Origin: Nitrosomonas sp.
GTDB taxonomy: Bacteria; Pseudomonadota; Gammaproteobacteria; Burkholderiales; Nitrosomonadaceae
Length of the DNA stretch: 64,000 nucleotides
Direction: 5' to 3'
Assembly: GCA_019635215.1 (NCBI GenBank)
Contig: JAHBZZ010000011.1
Span: 1 to 64,000 of the forward strand
Part shown: in pieces, positions 19,196 through 28,952 of the stretch
How positions within the stretch are numbered: the first letter of the stretch is position 1
How the letters are laid out: every line of letters begins with the position of its first letter
Notes under the pieces: generated by a model
Seen by the model: only the letters and a program-made list of their open reading frames with translations
Databases searched by the model: none
What the model was told of the DNA's origin: nothing
Program-made: the position numbers and the translations under genes

Positions 19196-20049
19196 CAATA
19201 ATACCTTCCCTTCAATCAGCGAGTAACAACACCCGAAATGATAACCGATATTTTTTGTTTGAAATAGTGAGGTGTACGAATTGAGTGTCAAAAGTCGAAT
19301 TTTGCGCTGTCAAGATGATAAAGGTGGCGTGCCTGTGCACTCACGCTTCCAACGATATCGCGCAAACCAATGCGGCTGAATAACTTCCTGATTATCCAAT
19401 AAGCCATAGAAGAAACTATCGTGATAATTTTGATAGAGTCAGTCTTGTTCGTCAGTTAACGGGACACAGTGATCTGGAATACAAAAGTCTTAATCACTAT
19501 GGGGCAAGAATGGAAAAAACGATAAAATTCGCTTAACCGGAGTGTCTGATTTTGCTTGATCAGGTCATTATTAATTGGTTAGGCTATACCCGAAAACATC
19601 AGACCTTGATAGCAGTACCCGATCAGGTCTATGATGAGTCTATCATACTGCCAAAGGCAGATTGATATGTGGGAAAATAGCTCCTATGACACCTGTCTAA
19701 AATTGGGGATCACACTATCTAACCTTTGTCTTGTTGAAGCGAGTCTGCGATGATTTTTTTGTTGCTTCCGAGTACTATAAGGAAGCGTCATGTTTTTTGC
19801 TAATTGAGAATTTTTAGATTATCGATTGTACTTGAATACCGAAATTTACAGTGCGGTCAGTATATTATTGTATATTGTTAATGTGCTATGTTGGAAAGGG
19901 AACTGTAAACCTGATTGTGAGTATGTGTAAATTATTTTTACACTTTATTGGGTGCAAAAAAGTAGAATACTGTTTCTTCAAAGAAATTAAGAACGTTTCT
20001 TTATTTTCTGATTTTGTGGTTGTTTTTTAATATCATTTCTGGATTTTTC
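19196..20049. other. long AT-rich intergenic region
   Basis: These 854 bp separate the divergent transpeptidase and TPR lipoprotein genes. The sequence is clearly more AT-rich than its neighbours from about 19350 on. I see no gene, tRNA or convincing terminator. A 38-codon open stretch near 19550-19665 has no ribosome binding site and no recognisable product. An unrecognised small RNA or the relic of a lost gene is possible. Confidence 0.5.
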
Positions 20050-21825
20050 ATGAAACTAAGAATCTTGGCCTTATTGTTGATATTCGGTCTAACGGCATGT
20101 GCGCAGCTTTCCACGCATGAAGGTGGAGATAAAGATGAAAAATCCTCAGGAGCCCAGGAAAAAATACAATCTGAAATAACTGAGGAAGCTGAAGTATCGG
20201 ATTCGGATTACGAGATTGATGAATCCAGGCTTCCCAGACAAGAATTGACAGCAACCATTCTGTTTGATTTTATGCTTGGTGAAACCGCCTTGCAGCGTGG
20301 TAATCTGGATGTGGCGGTCAGCCGTTATCTGAAGCTGGCGCAGACAACGCGCGATCCGCGCATTGCCAAGCGAGCCAGTGAGATAGCCTTGCATGCGCGT
20401 CATCTGTTTGCGGCTGAACGTGCGGCTGCCATGTGGGTTGAGTACGATCCTGATTCATTGGATGCACGTCAGACATTGGCAGCAATGTTGGTTAATCTGG
20501 GCAGACTGGATGCCGCGTTTCCCCATCTGGAAAAATTGATGGCCGCGGAACCTGAAAATACCGGCAGTGCTTTTATGCAGATCAATCAAATGCTGTCACG
20601 GAATCCGAATAAAGGCGAAGTATTCCGGTTAATACAGAAGCTGGCGGCGGCCTATCCCAAATTGCCTGAAGCGCATTTTGCCGTTTCGCAGGCTGCCTGG
20701 TTCAGCGGTGAATATGAGATTGCTACGACTGAAATGAACAACGCATTGTCTCTGCGTCCGGATTGGGAATTGGCGGCAGCGCAATTGGGCAGAATTTTGC
20801 AGCGTAAATCCGGTGTGCAGGCAATCGATTTTTACCGCACCTATCTTGAGAAATATCCTGAGAGCACGGAGGTCAGAATTGCTTACAGCAAATTACTGAT
20901 TGACCAGGGTGAAAAAGATTATGCTGGTGAACAGCTGCAGTTGTTGTTCGATGAAAAACAGGAAGACGCTGAAGTAATGGTAGCAATTGGTTTGATGGCA
21001 ACTGAGCTCTATGATTTTGATTTGACCGAGAAAAGCCTAAAAAGAGCGCTTGAGTTGGATTATCCTGATGCCAGTGCTATTCATTTTCATCTCGCCAGGG
21101 TTTATGAGGAAACACAGCAGACTGATCTGGCTATGGCGTCTTATCGCCAGGTCAGAAGGGGTGGGCGCTTTTTGCCAGCTCAGATTCGTTATGCCGACTT
21201 ACTGGCCCAAAAGGGGCAGTTGGAGGATGCGCGTCAGCTGATACAGCAATTGCCTGCAACAAGTGATCAGCAAAAGGCGCATCTGATTCTGGCTGAGGCA
21301 CAGATTTTAAGGCGCGCCGGGTCGCATCAAGAGGTATTTAAAGTATTGGATCAAGGACTGGAAAAGCTTCCGGACTATCCTGAATTGCTCTATGACCGTG
21401 CCTTGGCAGCGGATAGAATAGGCCGGTTTGAAGTGCTTGAAAAAGATTTGCGTCGGTTGATTGAACTCAAACCTGATAATGCACATGCTTATAATGCTCT
21501 GGGATACAGCTATGCCGAACGTGGCTTGCGTTTGCCGGAAGCTCTGAAACTGATCAAGAAAGCTGTCGAACTGTCTCCAGATGATCCGTATATCATGGAC
21601 AGCCTGGGTTGGGTTTATTACCGCATGGGAAATCTCATGGAAGGTTTGAATTATTTGAATCGTGCTTTTGCCATTAGCCAGGACCCTGAAATTGCGGCTC
21701 ATTTGGGTGAGGTGCTGTGGGTTCAAGGTGCACAGGAAGATGCAGAAAATATCTGGCGTTCCGCTTTGGAAAGAGACCCTGACAATGAGGCTCTGCTTGA
21801 GACAATCAGGCGCTTAAAACAATAG
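20050..21825 (+). CDS. TPR-repeat lipoprotein
   Basis: From the ATG at 20050 this is 591 residues. It begins with a lipoprotein signal (LLLIFGLTAC), so it is probably anchored in the outer membrane. About a dozen tetratricopeptide repeats fill residues 70-590, for example NAHAYNALGYSYAERGLRL and DDPYIMDSLGWVYYRMGNL. Homologues precede lolB-ispE in many betaproteobacteria and are thought to be envelope assembly scaffolds. Here minCDE and a convergent gene lie between it and lolB. The upstream start at 20014 would bury the signal sequence and is rejected. Confidence 0.88.
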   Translation: MKLRILALLLIFGLTACAQLSTHEGGDKDEKSSGAQEKIQSEITEEAEVSDSDYEIDESRLPRQELTATILFDFMLGETALQRGNLDVAVSRYLKLAQTTRDPRIAKRASEIALHARHLFAAERAAAMWVEYDPDSLDARQTLAAMLVNLGRLDAAFPHLEKLMAAEPENTGSAFMQINQMLSRNPNKGEVFRLIQKLAAAYPKLPEAHFAVSQAAWFSGEYEIATTEMNNALSLRPDWELAAAQLGRILQRKSGVQAIDFYRTYLEKYPESTEVRIAYSKLLIDQGEKDYAGEQLQLLFDEKQEDAEVMVAIGLMATELYDFDLTEKSLKRALELDYPDASAIHFHLARVYEETQQTDLAMASYRQVRRGGRFLPAQIRYADLLAQKGQLEDARQLIQQLPATSDQQKAHLILAEAQILRRAGSHQEVFKVLDQGLEKLPDYPELLYDRALAADRIGRFEVLEKDLRRLIELKPDNAHAYNALGYSYAERGLRLPEALKLIKKAVELSPDDPYIMDSLGWVYYRMGNLMEGLNYLNRAFAISQDPEIAAHLGEVLWVQGAQEDAENIWRSALERDPDNEALLETIRRLKQ

Positions 21826-21873
21826 AACAAGCAGAAAGAACATATAAGTAGAAGTGGCAATGATCGATTCCTG

Positions 21874-23157
21874 CTACTGCAGAAAAGGTAATGCCGACAC
21901 GCGTTGTTCGATTTTCTTCATTATTTGATTGTAAGCCGGTGTATCCATATGACCAAACTGCTGCCTGAATACTGATTTAGGTAGGTGTTCCGGTAAATCA
22001 GCCCAGACCGGCATCAGATCCTTGTCGGTTATACCCCGTGTGGCCCACTGCTGGAGCTTTAATGCCGTTGCCTGGTTTGCCGTGGCACGCTCACCGAATA
22101 ATGTTCCCGCGCGATCGGCGGCAATATCGTTAAATGAGAATCCACTGCCGCTGCGGGCATCTTCTATTTCTTTATAAAGACCGATAGCATCGGATAAAAA
22201 AGTGTCCGCATAAGCGGTAATTGCCGCGGATACGATAAAATGCTGGGCAAAATCCTGTCGGCCATCTAATGTGATGACTTGATACTTTGCGTGAGGCCAA
22301 TGAACCGCTTCTGGTATCAGGCGTTCAAGAGGCAGCCTCAATATATGGAATGTGGCCGCGAGAATGGCGGCCCGGTTTTCCACGGGAGCCTGGTTTTTTT
22401 CGGAATACTTCGCGGCCATTTGCATCAGTGGCTGCAAAATTTGAGATAGCGTCTGATTAGTCGGGATGAGCTGCCCTGAGTGTTGTCGGTGGCTGTTTTG
22501 AACCAGAAAAAGATGGTAGCGATAAATTTTATTTTGCTCGGATTTGCTGAGCACCGGAAGACTGTAATTATCGGATTCGCTGAGTTTGTCTGGCAGGTAG
22601 TACGCCACTTTGAGTATTTTTGAAGAAAATCGTACATTTTTAATGATGTTTATTCCGTTTCCATAACGCGGATGTTTTTTTAGCCATTCAATCAATTGGG
22701 CGCTTAGGAATTGACTGACAGAATCCGGAATGGTCAATTGGCCGATGTGTACCGATTGCAATTGCGGCAGTGCAGCGGTTTCAGTCAAGGTCGCTTGAAA
22801 ATTAATATATCCTTTGATGGATTGCAGAGGTATTGGCAGGCTGGCGTGAATTTCAGCCTGCCGATGGGATAATTTGACGCGCGCCTTTCCATGGGTAAAT
22901 AGTTTGGCCAAATAGTTGGCTGCTATATCGATATCTTCTGAAAGAATGCTGATTGTGATCGGTACGTTTTGGGGACTATGTTGCCGATGCTGGTCGAATA
23001 AGTACCGGGCGCGTTCAATATGTTCTGGCGCAACGGCCGTTAGCCGTTCTACGCGTGGTTTTTCTTCAATGGTTAAAAAAAGCAGAAAGCCCAGTACGAC
23101 AGGAATCGAAAGTGCGCAGGCGGTGATTGATAAAAACAATATGCGAATCAGTTTCAT
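21874..23157 (-). CDS. membrane-anchored protein of unknown function
   Basis: This 427-residue protein has one N-terminal membrane segment (SITACALSIPVVLGFLLFL), which predicts a large periplasmic part. The middle has amphipathic beta-like stretches. The C-terminal third has a distinctive block: FAQHFIVSAA, then SDAIGLYKEIEDA, then FSFNDIAADRAG. This loosely recalls the HF...E..D..FS..D..AD..G pattern of YfiM/DUF2279 proteins, but I do not claim membership. It is convergent with the TPR lipoprotein and divergent from minC. Function is unknown. Confidence 0.75.
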   Translation of the reverse strand: MKLIRILFLSITACALSIPVVLGFLLFLTIEEKPRVERLTAVAPEHIERARYLFDQHRQHSPQNVPITISILSEDIDIAANYLAKLFTHGKARVKLSHRQAEIHASLPIPLQSIKGYINFQATLTETAALPQLQSVHIGQLTIPDSVSQFLSAQLIEWLKKHPRYGNGINIIKNVRFSSKILKVAYYLPDKLSESDNYSLPVLSKSEQNKIYRYHLFLVQNSHRQHSGQLIPTNQTLSQILQPLMQMAAKYSEKNQAPVENRAAILAATFHILRLPLERLIPEAVHWPHAKYQVITLDGRQDFAQHFIVSAAITAYADTFLSDAIGLYKEIEDARSGSGFSFNDIAADRAGTLFGERATANQATALKLQQWATRGITDKDLMPVWADLPEHLPKSVFRQQFGHMDTPAYNQIMKKIEQRVSALPFLQ

Positions 23158-23231
23158 CGTACGATTTTATGGAGTGGCTTTTTTATTTGCGCAGTTCCTG
23201 CGCTATTAGACGGAGATTCCAGTTATAATTG

Positions 23232-23260
23232 AGGCTCATGCGCCCTGAACGCATGAGCCT
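23232..23260. promoter_or_regulatory. perfect 11-bp inverted repeat between divergent genes
   Basis: AGGCTCATGCG (23232-23242) is repeated in inverse after a 7-base loop (23250-23260). It lies in the 283-bp gap between the divergent 427-residue protein gene and minC. No T-run follows on either strand, so it is not a typical intrinsic terminator. An operator or mRNA leader hairpin is possible. Confidence 0.4.
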
Positions 23261-23440
23261 GTGCGCTATGCTATAACAGTTTGGGTTAACAAGGTGAACT
23301 AACTTAAATGTATTTGATGTCATGATTGATCGTGAAGTAGTGTCATAATTATTCCAGCTAATCATGATTACCGCTGTTAATACTATCAATACTCATCTAA
23401 CTGTGCCAATTGTGTAATTACTACAACCATTGATCAACGG

Positions 23441-24259
23441 ATGTCGACAGCCTCTCAGAAAATGACAACATCATCGTCAGTTCTCGAATTCAAGAGTAGC
23501 ACTTTTTTTTCGCCAATTCTGATTCTGTACAGTAATGATCTTGCGGCAATCGAACAATCCCTGCAGGATAAGATAAACCGGGCGCCGGATTTCTTTAGAA
23601 ATTCTCCTCTGATCATTGACTTGCGTGAATTGAATAAATCCGGACTGGATATCAGTGTTATTGAGGTTACCGGGATGTTGCGTAAGATTGGAATGTTTCC
23701 AATCGGTGTACGGGGCGGGAATGAACAACAGAACAAGCAAGCGCATAAGCTGTCTATCCCCGTTGATGCAGGCCGGGAGAATGACAGCGTGATCGCGGCT
23801 TCCATCACTGCGTCACGTAAAGAATCCGGGGCGCGGGCATTGGAGCAGCGGTTTGCGGAGCAAAGCGAATCCTCGAATCCATCGTCGCCGTCAGCAGGCC
23901 ATGTTGAGCCTGTCAGCACGCTGGCGGAACCAATCAGATCCATGCTGATTACGCAACCGGTGCGTTCCGGGCAACGCATATACGCACGCGGTGATTTAAT
24001 TGTTATGTCACAGGTTAGTGCGGGCGCGGAGATCATGGCTGAAGGAAATATTCATGTCTATAATACTTTACGAGGCCGTGCGTTGGCAGGTGTGCAGGGA
24101 AATACCGCCGCGCGTATTTTCTGTATGGATCTGCAAGCCGAATTGATTTCGATTTCGGGAGATTACAAAACGAGTGAACATTTGACTGAACAGACGCAAA
24201 AGAAGCCTGTTCAGGTTTATTTGCAGGATCATGCATTGATCATTAAAGAAATTGCCTAG
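23441..24259 (+). CDS. minC: septum site-determining protein MinC
   Basis: This 272-residue FtsZ inhibitor prevents polar septation. An N-terminal domain (residues 15-110) precedes a variable linker rich in Ser, Pro and Glu. The C-terminal beta-helix domain has [33 protein letters not shown] and the MinD-contacting [15 protein letters not shown]. The start at 23441 was kept; 23462 is an alternative. It is first of minCDE, with 23 bp to minD. Confidence 0.96.
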   Translation: MSTASQKMTTSSSVLEFKSSTFFSPILILYSNDLAAIEQSLQDKINRAPDFFRNSPLIIDLRELNKSGLDISVIEVTGMLRKIGMFPIGVRGGNEQQNKQAHKLSIPVDAGRENDSVIAASITASRKESGARALEQRFAEQSESSNPSSPSAGHVEPVSTLAEPIRSMLITQPVRSGQRIYARGDLIVMSQVSAGAEIMAEGNIHVYNTLRGRALAGVQGNTAARIFCMDLQAELISISGDYKTSEHLTEQTQKKPVQVYLQDHALIIKEIA

Positions 24260-24282
24260 AAATTTTAGCTAAGGAGGCTCAA

Positions 24283-25095
24283 TTGGCGAGGATTATTGTC
24301 GTGACATCGGGAAAAGGGGGTGTCGGTAAAACAACAACAAGTGCTGCGATTGCCATGGGGCTTGCAAAAAGAGGTCATAAAACGGCCGTGATTGACTTTG
24401 ATGTAGGTCTTCGTAATCTGGATCTGATTATGGGGTGCGAACGCCGTGTGGTGTACGACTTTGTGAATGTGATCAATGGTGAAGCCAGTCTCAATCAGGC
24501 ATTAATCCGTGATAAAAATTGCAACCTGCTCTATATTCTGCCGGCATCTCAGACTCGTGACAAGGATGCGTTGACACTTGAAGGCGTTGGCCGGATATTG
24601 GAGGAATTGTCCAAAGATTTTCAATATATTGTCTGTGATTCTCCTGCCGGCATTGAGAAAGGCGCATACCTGGCCCTGTATTATGCCGACGATGCTTTTG
24701 TAGTCACTAATCCTGAAGTTTCATCGGTAAGAGACTCGGACCGCATGCTGGGTATTTTGGCGAGTAAATCCCGCCGGGCGGAGAGAAACGAAGAACCCGT
24801 TAAGGAATATCTATTGTTGACGCGCTATGATCCAAGCCGGGTGAAATCGGGAGAAATGCTCGGACTGGACGATGTACAGGATATTCTTTCATTGCAACTG
24901 CTTGGCATAATTCCCGAATCCAAGTCTGTTTTAACAGCCTCAAATTCCGGTATTCCGGTTATTCTGGATGAAAAAAGCGAGGCTGGTCAGGCGTATGAGG
25001 ATGTCGTTGCACGTTATCTCGGAGAAGACCGGCCGCATCGGTTTATTGAAGACAAGAAAGGTTTCTTTAGGAAACTTTTTGGAGGTAAATCATGA
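24283..25095 (+). CDS. minD: septum site-determining ATPase MinD
   Basis: This 270-residue deviant Walker ATPase recruits MinC to the membrane and oscillates with MinE. The P-loop KGGVGKTTT is at residues 10-18, and the C-terminus ends in the membrane-targeting amphipathic helix (KKGFFRKLFGG). It starts with TTG, strongly supported by TAAGGAGG upstream. The stop overlaps minE by 4 bp. Confidence 0.98.
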   Translation: MARIIVVTSGKGGVGKTTTSAAIAMGLAKRGHKTAVIDFDVGLRNLDLIMGCERRVVYDFVNVINGEASLNQALIRDKNCNLLYILPASQTRDKDALTLEGVGRILEELSKDFQYIVCDSPAGIEKGAYLALYYADDAFVVTNPEVSSVRDSDRMLGILASKSRRAERNEEPVKEYLLLTRYDPSRVKSGEMLGLDDVQDILSLQLLGIIPESKSVLTASNSGIPVILDEKSEAGQAYEDVVARYLGEDRPHRFIEDKKGFFRKLFGGKS

Positions 25096-25370
25096 GTTTA
25101 CTGGATTATTTCAGAAAATCCAAACCTAAGTCGGCGGCAATCGCCAAAGAGAGATTGCAGATTCTAGTGGCCCATGAACGCACAGCGCGCAATCGGCCGT
25201 CATACCTTCCGCAACTGCAAAAAGAACTCCTCGATGTGATTCGTAAATATGTGAATGTCGATCAAGACGCTATTTCGGTTAATTTTGAGCAGGACGAGAA
25301 TCAGGAAACTTTGGAACTGAATATCGTATTGCCGGATTACCAACAGGAAAATAAAAGCGTTAACATGTGA
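25092..25370 (+). CDS. minE: cell division topological specificity factor MinE
   Basis: This 92-residue activator of MinD ATPase makes the Min proteins oscillate. The N-terminal membrane and MinD-binding part is typical (SLLDYFRKS, AKERLQILVAHER), and the C-terminal dimerisation region includes LELNIVLPD. The start ATGA overlaps the minD stop. It is the last gene of minCDE. The lolB reading frame opens at once but its likely start is 104 bp downstream. Confidence 0.97.
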   Translation: MSLLDYFRKSKPKSAAIAKERLQILVAHERTARNRPSYLPQLQKELLDVIRKYVNVDQDAISVNFEQDENQETLELNIVLPDYQQENKSVNM

Positions 25371-25474
25371 AATCCGAATGTGCGCAGCATGTTGACCATA
25401 AATGTGCTGTCTACGGTATGAGTAGACCAATGAGCGTTTTTTTATCCGGACCCTCCTATGGCAGAAGGATACCG

Positions 25475-26107
25475 TTGACGGATTATCATTCTGTAACGGC
25501 GAAAATCGGTCTGTTAGTGATGATTCCGGTTTTTCTTTTTGTGGCAGGTTGTGCCGCCTTTGCACCACCAATGGCTGCCACCGCAGTCAGAACTTTAGTG
25601 ATTGAGCCAGTGACCAATCTGCCGGATGCGCCAGCTGCCGATTTTAACGTCATCGGCAGAGTGTCCGTGCAAAATGCGCAACATAGTTTCTCAGGGAATG
25701 TGCATTGGCAGCATACGCAACCTGAGGATATTATACTGCTGCTTTCCCCGTTCGGTCAGGCGGTCGCTGAGATCAGGAAAAACGATGATGTAGTGAGTCT
25801 GGTGACCGCTAAAGAAGAAGCGTTTTACGCGCGCGATGTCGAAGAGCTGACAGACGAAGTACTGGGTTGGCGCTTGCCCTTGAACGGATTGCAATACTGG
25901 ATACAGGGTATGCATTCTCCGGCAAGTGTCGCCATTATTGAACTGGATGATGAGGACCGCATAGTTGCCATCCGGCAGGATGGCTGGCAGATTGTTTATG
26001 TGCGTTATTTTGCGGATCAATCCGAACGAACGGTTGTTCGTCCACGAATTATCGAATTGCAGTTTGATGCATTGAAAATTCGCATGGTTGTTGATAACTG
26101 GATTTAG
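25475..26107 (+). CDS. lolB: outer-membrane lipoprotein receptor LolB
   Basis: LolB accepts lipoproteins from LolA and inserts them into the outer membrane. The open frame reaches back to 25367. A TTG at 25475 is preferred because AGAAGGA lies just upstream and it leaves a 25-residue lipoprotein signal ending in FVAGC. The mature part shows FNVIGRVSVQNAQHSFSG and LLLSPFGQAVAEI. This start gives 210 residues, the usual size. ispE follows 37 bp later. Confidence 0.88.
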   Translation: MTDYHSVTAKIGLLVMIPVFLFVAGCAAFAPPMAATAVRTLVIEPVTNLPDAPAADFNVIGRVSVQNAQHSFSGNVHWQHTQPEDIILLLSPFGQAVAEIRKNDDVVSLVTAKEEAFYARDVEELTDEVLGWRLPLNGLQYWIQGMHSPASVAIIELDDEDRIVAIRQDGWQIVYVRYFADQSERTVVRPRIIELQFDALKIRMVVDNWI

Positions 26108-26144
26108 TTTCAGATAATTAATGAATATTTAACCGTTCAAGCCC

Positions 26145-26984
26145 ATGCAGTTTTTTCCAGCACCCGCAAAACTGAATCTTTTTCTGCATGTCGTCGGACA
26201 ACGCCCGGATGGTTATCATTTGTTGCAGACTGTTTTTCGTTTTCTGGATTTTTATGACGAGATATGCCTTAAGGTGCGCGACGATGGTTTGATCAGATTG
26301 GTTACGCCGCTGGAAAATGTTCCGACCGAACAGGATTTGTGTGTACGTGCGGCTAGGCTGCTGCAAAACGAAAGTGGCACTAAGCAAGGGGTCGACATTG
26401 CATTGCATAAACACATTCCGATGGGCGGCGGCCTGGGTGGCGGTAGCTCTGATGCGGCGACGATGCTGATGGCGTTGAATGAATTGTGGGGCTTGAACTG
26501 GGAACGTCCACGGCTTCAGGCATTGGGCCTGCAGTTGGGTGCGGATGTGCCCATTTTCATTTTTGGAGAAAATGCATTTGCTGAGGGTGTCGGTGAACAA
26601 TTATCCGCCTTATCGTTGCCGAAAGCTTGGTATCTGGTCATTGTGCCGCCTGTGCATGTTTCCACTGCAGAAATTTTTTCAAATAAGAAATTGACACGCA
26701 ACACGATTCCTATCACAATACCGCCCTTTTCCATTTGGGATGGTCATAATGATCTCGAATCGGTGGTTTGTGATCTTTATCCTGAAGTTTCTAGAAGTTT
26801 GGAGTGGCTAAAACATCTGGAAAATACTAAAATAGCGGCAATGAGCGGATCAGGTGCCTGTGTATTCGCAGAATTCGCTTCGGAATATGAGGCAAACGCA
26901 GCGTTAACACAGATGCCTGTTGATATGAAAGGCTTTGTTGCACGCGGCCTGGACAGACATCCGATGCTTATGTCGATGAAATAG
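26145..26984 (+). CDS. ispE: 4-diphosphocytidyl-2-C-methyl-D-erythritol kinase
   Basis: This 279-residue GHMP-family kinase phosphorylates CDP-methylerythritol in the non-mevalonate isoprenoid pathway. The N-terminal PAPAKLNLFLHVVG is present, as are the ATP-binding loop PMGGGLGGGSSDAA near residue 90 and the C-terminal MSGSGACVFAEF. It lies between lolB and tRNA-Gln, the conserved betaproteobacterial order, with the tRNA starting 3 bp after the stop codon. Confidence 0.97.
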   Translation: MQFFPAPAKLNLFLHVVGQRPDGYHLLQTVFRFLDFYDEICLKVRDDGLIRLVTPLENVPTEQDLCVRAARLLQNESGTKQGVDIALHKHIPMGGGLGGGSSDAATMLMALNELWGLNWERPRLQALGLQLGADVPIFIFGENAFAEGVGEQLSALSLPKAWYLVIVPPVHVSTAEIFSNKKLTRNTIPITIPPFSIWDGHNDLESVVCDLYPEVSRSLEWLKHLENTKIAAMSGSGACVFAEFASEYEANAALTQMPVDMKGFVARGLDRHPMLMSMK

Positions 26985-26987
26985 AAT

Positions 26988-27062
26988 TGGGGAGTCGCCA
27001 AGTGGTAAGGCACCGGATTTTGATTCCGGCATTCGTAGGTTCGATCCCTACCTCCCCAGCCA
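26988..27062 (+). tRNA. tRNA-Gln (TTG)
   Basis: A 75-nt cloverleaf: acceptor TGGGGAG pairs with CTCCCCA, then G and an encoded CCA. The anticodon stem CCGGA/TCCGG encloses TTTTGAT with anticodon TTG. The T-loop is TTCGATC. It starts 3 bp after ispE and precedes prs, and may be processed from the lolB-ispE transcript. Confidence 0.97.
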
Positions 27063-27215
27063 ATCATTTTTGTTGCAGGCTTTTTCAAAAAACGCCTGAA
27101 TATGAATTGCATTCAGCCCATTGGAATCAGTGATAAGCGATATTGAAATGGTATCAGTCATGTCAGGATCAGCGCGTGTTCCTGATTTTCCAGCCAATTT
27201 GTCAATTAAATAATA

Positions 27216-28166
27216 ATGTCTTACGACAGTTTGATGGTTTTTACCGGTACAGCCAACCCTAAATTGGCCCATGATGTCGTGAAGCATCTGAACATTCATC
27301 TTGGACGTGCTACGGTCGGGCGTTTCAGTGATGGTGAAATCATGGTGGAAATCCTGGAGAATGTACGAGGTAAAGATGTTTTTGTTCTACAGTCGACGTG
27401 CGCGCCAACAAACGACAGTCTGATGGAAATTCTGGTCATGGTGGATGCACTAAAACGCGCTTCTGCCGGTCGAATTACAGCGGCCATACCGTATTTCGGC
27501 TATGCACGCCAGGACAGGCGTCCGCGTTCGGTGCGTGTACCTATTTCCGCTAAGGTTGTCGCGAATATGCTGACGACTGTCGGGGTGGATCGTGTATTGA
27601 CCATGGATTTACATTCCGATCAGATTCAGGGTTTTTTTGATATCCCCGTCGACAATGTTTACGGTATGCCCATATTGCTTGGCGATGTCTGGAAACACGA
27701 TTATCAGGATCTCGTCGTGGTATCTCCGGATGTCGGTGGTGTCGTTCGCGCAAGACACATGGCCAAACGCTTGGAATGCGAACTGGCCATTATCGATAAA
27801 CGCCGTCCCAGACCGAACGAAGCCAAGATCATGAATATTATCGGTGAAGTGAAAGGACGTACCTGCGTTATTATTGATGATCTGGTGGATACAGCCAATA
27901 CGTTGTGTAAAGCCGCCGATGCCTTAAAGGAAGAAGGCGCCAAAGCGGTAATCGCTTATTCGACACATCCTGTGTTATCAGGTGCTGCGATTGAGCGTAT
28001 CAACAACTCCAATCTGGACAAGCTTGTCGTGACTGATACCATACCATTGCGCGAGGATGCCATGACGTGCGATAAAATCTGCCAGTTGAGCATTGCAGGA
28101 TTGCTTGCTGAGACAATGGTGCGTATCAGTAATGAAAGCTCACTCAGTTCATTATTCATGGAATAA
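27216..28166 (+). CDS. prs: ribose-phosphate pyrophosphokinase
   Basis: This 316-residue enzyme makes PRPP from ribose 5-phosphate and ATP, supplying nucleotide, histidine and tryptophan synthesis. The N-terminal [13 protein letters not shown] is present, as are the catalytic region [10 protein letters not shown] and the PRPP loop [12 protein letters not shown] near residue 220. The 155-bp gap after tRNA-Gln probably contains its promoter. The frame is intact and of normal length. Confidence 0.98.
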   Translation: MSYDSLMVFTGTANPKLAHDVVKHLNIHLGRATVGRFSDGEIMVEILENVRGKDVFVLQSTCAPTNDSLMEILVMVDALKRASAGRITAAIPYFGYARQDRRPRSVRVPISAKVVANMLTTVGVDRVLTMDLHSDQIQGFFDIPVDNVYGMPILLGDVWKHDYQDLVVVSPDVGGVVRARHMAKRLECELAIIDKRRPRPNEAKIMNIIGEVKGRTCVIIDDLVDTANTLCKAADALKEEGAKAVIAYSTHPVLSGAAIERINNSNLDKLVVTDTIPLREDAMTCDKICQLSIAGLLAETMVRISNESSLSSLFME

Positions 28167-28234
28167 CCGAAAAATTTTTTTATTAATCGATTTTGTTTGG
28201 TCGCGAACAAATCATCACTGTGGAGAAATAATCA

Positions 28235-28846
28235 ATGAAAATTGAAGTCAATGCTGAAAAGCGTACATTGCAGGGAAAGGGTGCGAGCCGCCGCCTGCGG
28301 CGTTTGGGCAAAACGCCCGGAATCATTTATGGCGGAAATGGCGAACCACAATCTGTCGAGCTGGATCATAACGATCTCTACCATAAACTTAAGCTGGAAG
28401 CCTTTCATGCGTCGATTCTGACCTTGAATGTCAGTGGCAGTAAGGAACAAGTGTTGTTGCGCGATATACAAATGCATCCCTACAAACCGGTGGTCCTGCA
28501 CGTGGATTTTCAGCGTGTCGACCCGAACAAGAAAATCCATATGAAAGTGCCGCTGCATTTTATCAATGCTGATATTGCACCGGGAGTTAAGACATCGGGC
28601 GGGATTGTCAGTCATGTGTTGACCGAAGTCGATGTCACCTGTTTACCCAAAGATCTGCCGGAATTTATTACGGTCGATCTGAAAGATCTTGTGGCCGGGC
28701 ATACTGTTCATCTGAGTGAACTGTCCCTGCCTGATAGCGTTGAAATCACGGCGCTGACCAAAGGCGATGATCAGGCTGTAGTGGCAATTGCCATACCCCG
28801 TTCGGCTCTGGCCAGCGGCGCAGCAGAAGAGGGTGCGGCTGGATAA
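28235..28846 (+). CDS. rplY: 50S ribosomal protein L25 (Ctc form)
   Basis: This 203-residue protein binds 5S rRNA. The N-terminal L25 domain shows [20 protein letters not shown], and a C-terminal beta domain makes this the long general-stress (Ctc/TL5) type rather than the 94-residue E. coli form. A GGAG ribosome binding site precedes the ATG by about 8 bp. It lies in the usual prs-rplY-pth order and is followed by a strong hairpin terminator. Confidence 0.96.
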   Translation: MKIEVNAEKRTLQGKGASRRLRRLGKTPGIIYGGNGEPQSVELDHNDLYHKLKLEAFHASILTLNVSGSKEQVLLRDIQMHPYKPVVLHVDFQRVDPNKKIHMKVPLHFINADIAPGVKTSGGIVSHVLTEVDVTCLPKDLPEFITVDLKDLVAGHTVHLSELSLPDSVEITALTKGDDQAVVAIAIPRSALASGAAEEGAAG

Positions 28847-28874
28847 TCCTTCCTGCTATATGGAATTGTAACCA

Positions 28875-28916
28875 ATCTGCTGGATATTCAGTTTTATCTG
28901 AAGCCAGCGGATTTTT
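28875..28916 (+). terminator. intrinsic terminator after rplY
   Basis: A two-part stem (TCTGCTGG with CCAGCGGA, then ATTCAG with CTGAAG) encloses a TTTTAT loop and is followed by ATTTTTG. It lies 28 bp after the rplY stop and 37 bp before pth, so it probably ends or attenuates the prs-rplY transcript. Confidence 0.7.
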
Positions 28917-28952
28917 GTTATGTAATGCATGCATTAAGTCTCATGGGTTCCT

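Noticed and set aside
19195-19291. N-terminal extension of the L,D-transpeptidase
   Set aside because: It would put 32 residues before a clear signal peptide, whereas GGAAGG precedes the ATG at 19195.
19550-19665. Short open stretch in the long intergenic region, reading LLDQVIINWLGYTRKHQ
   Set aside because: Too short, no start signal and no match to a family I know; recorded only as a possible relic.
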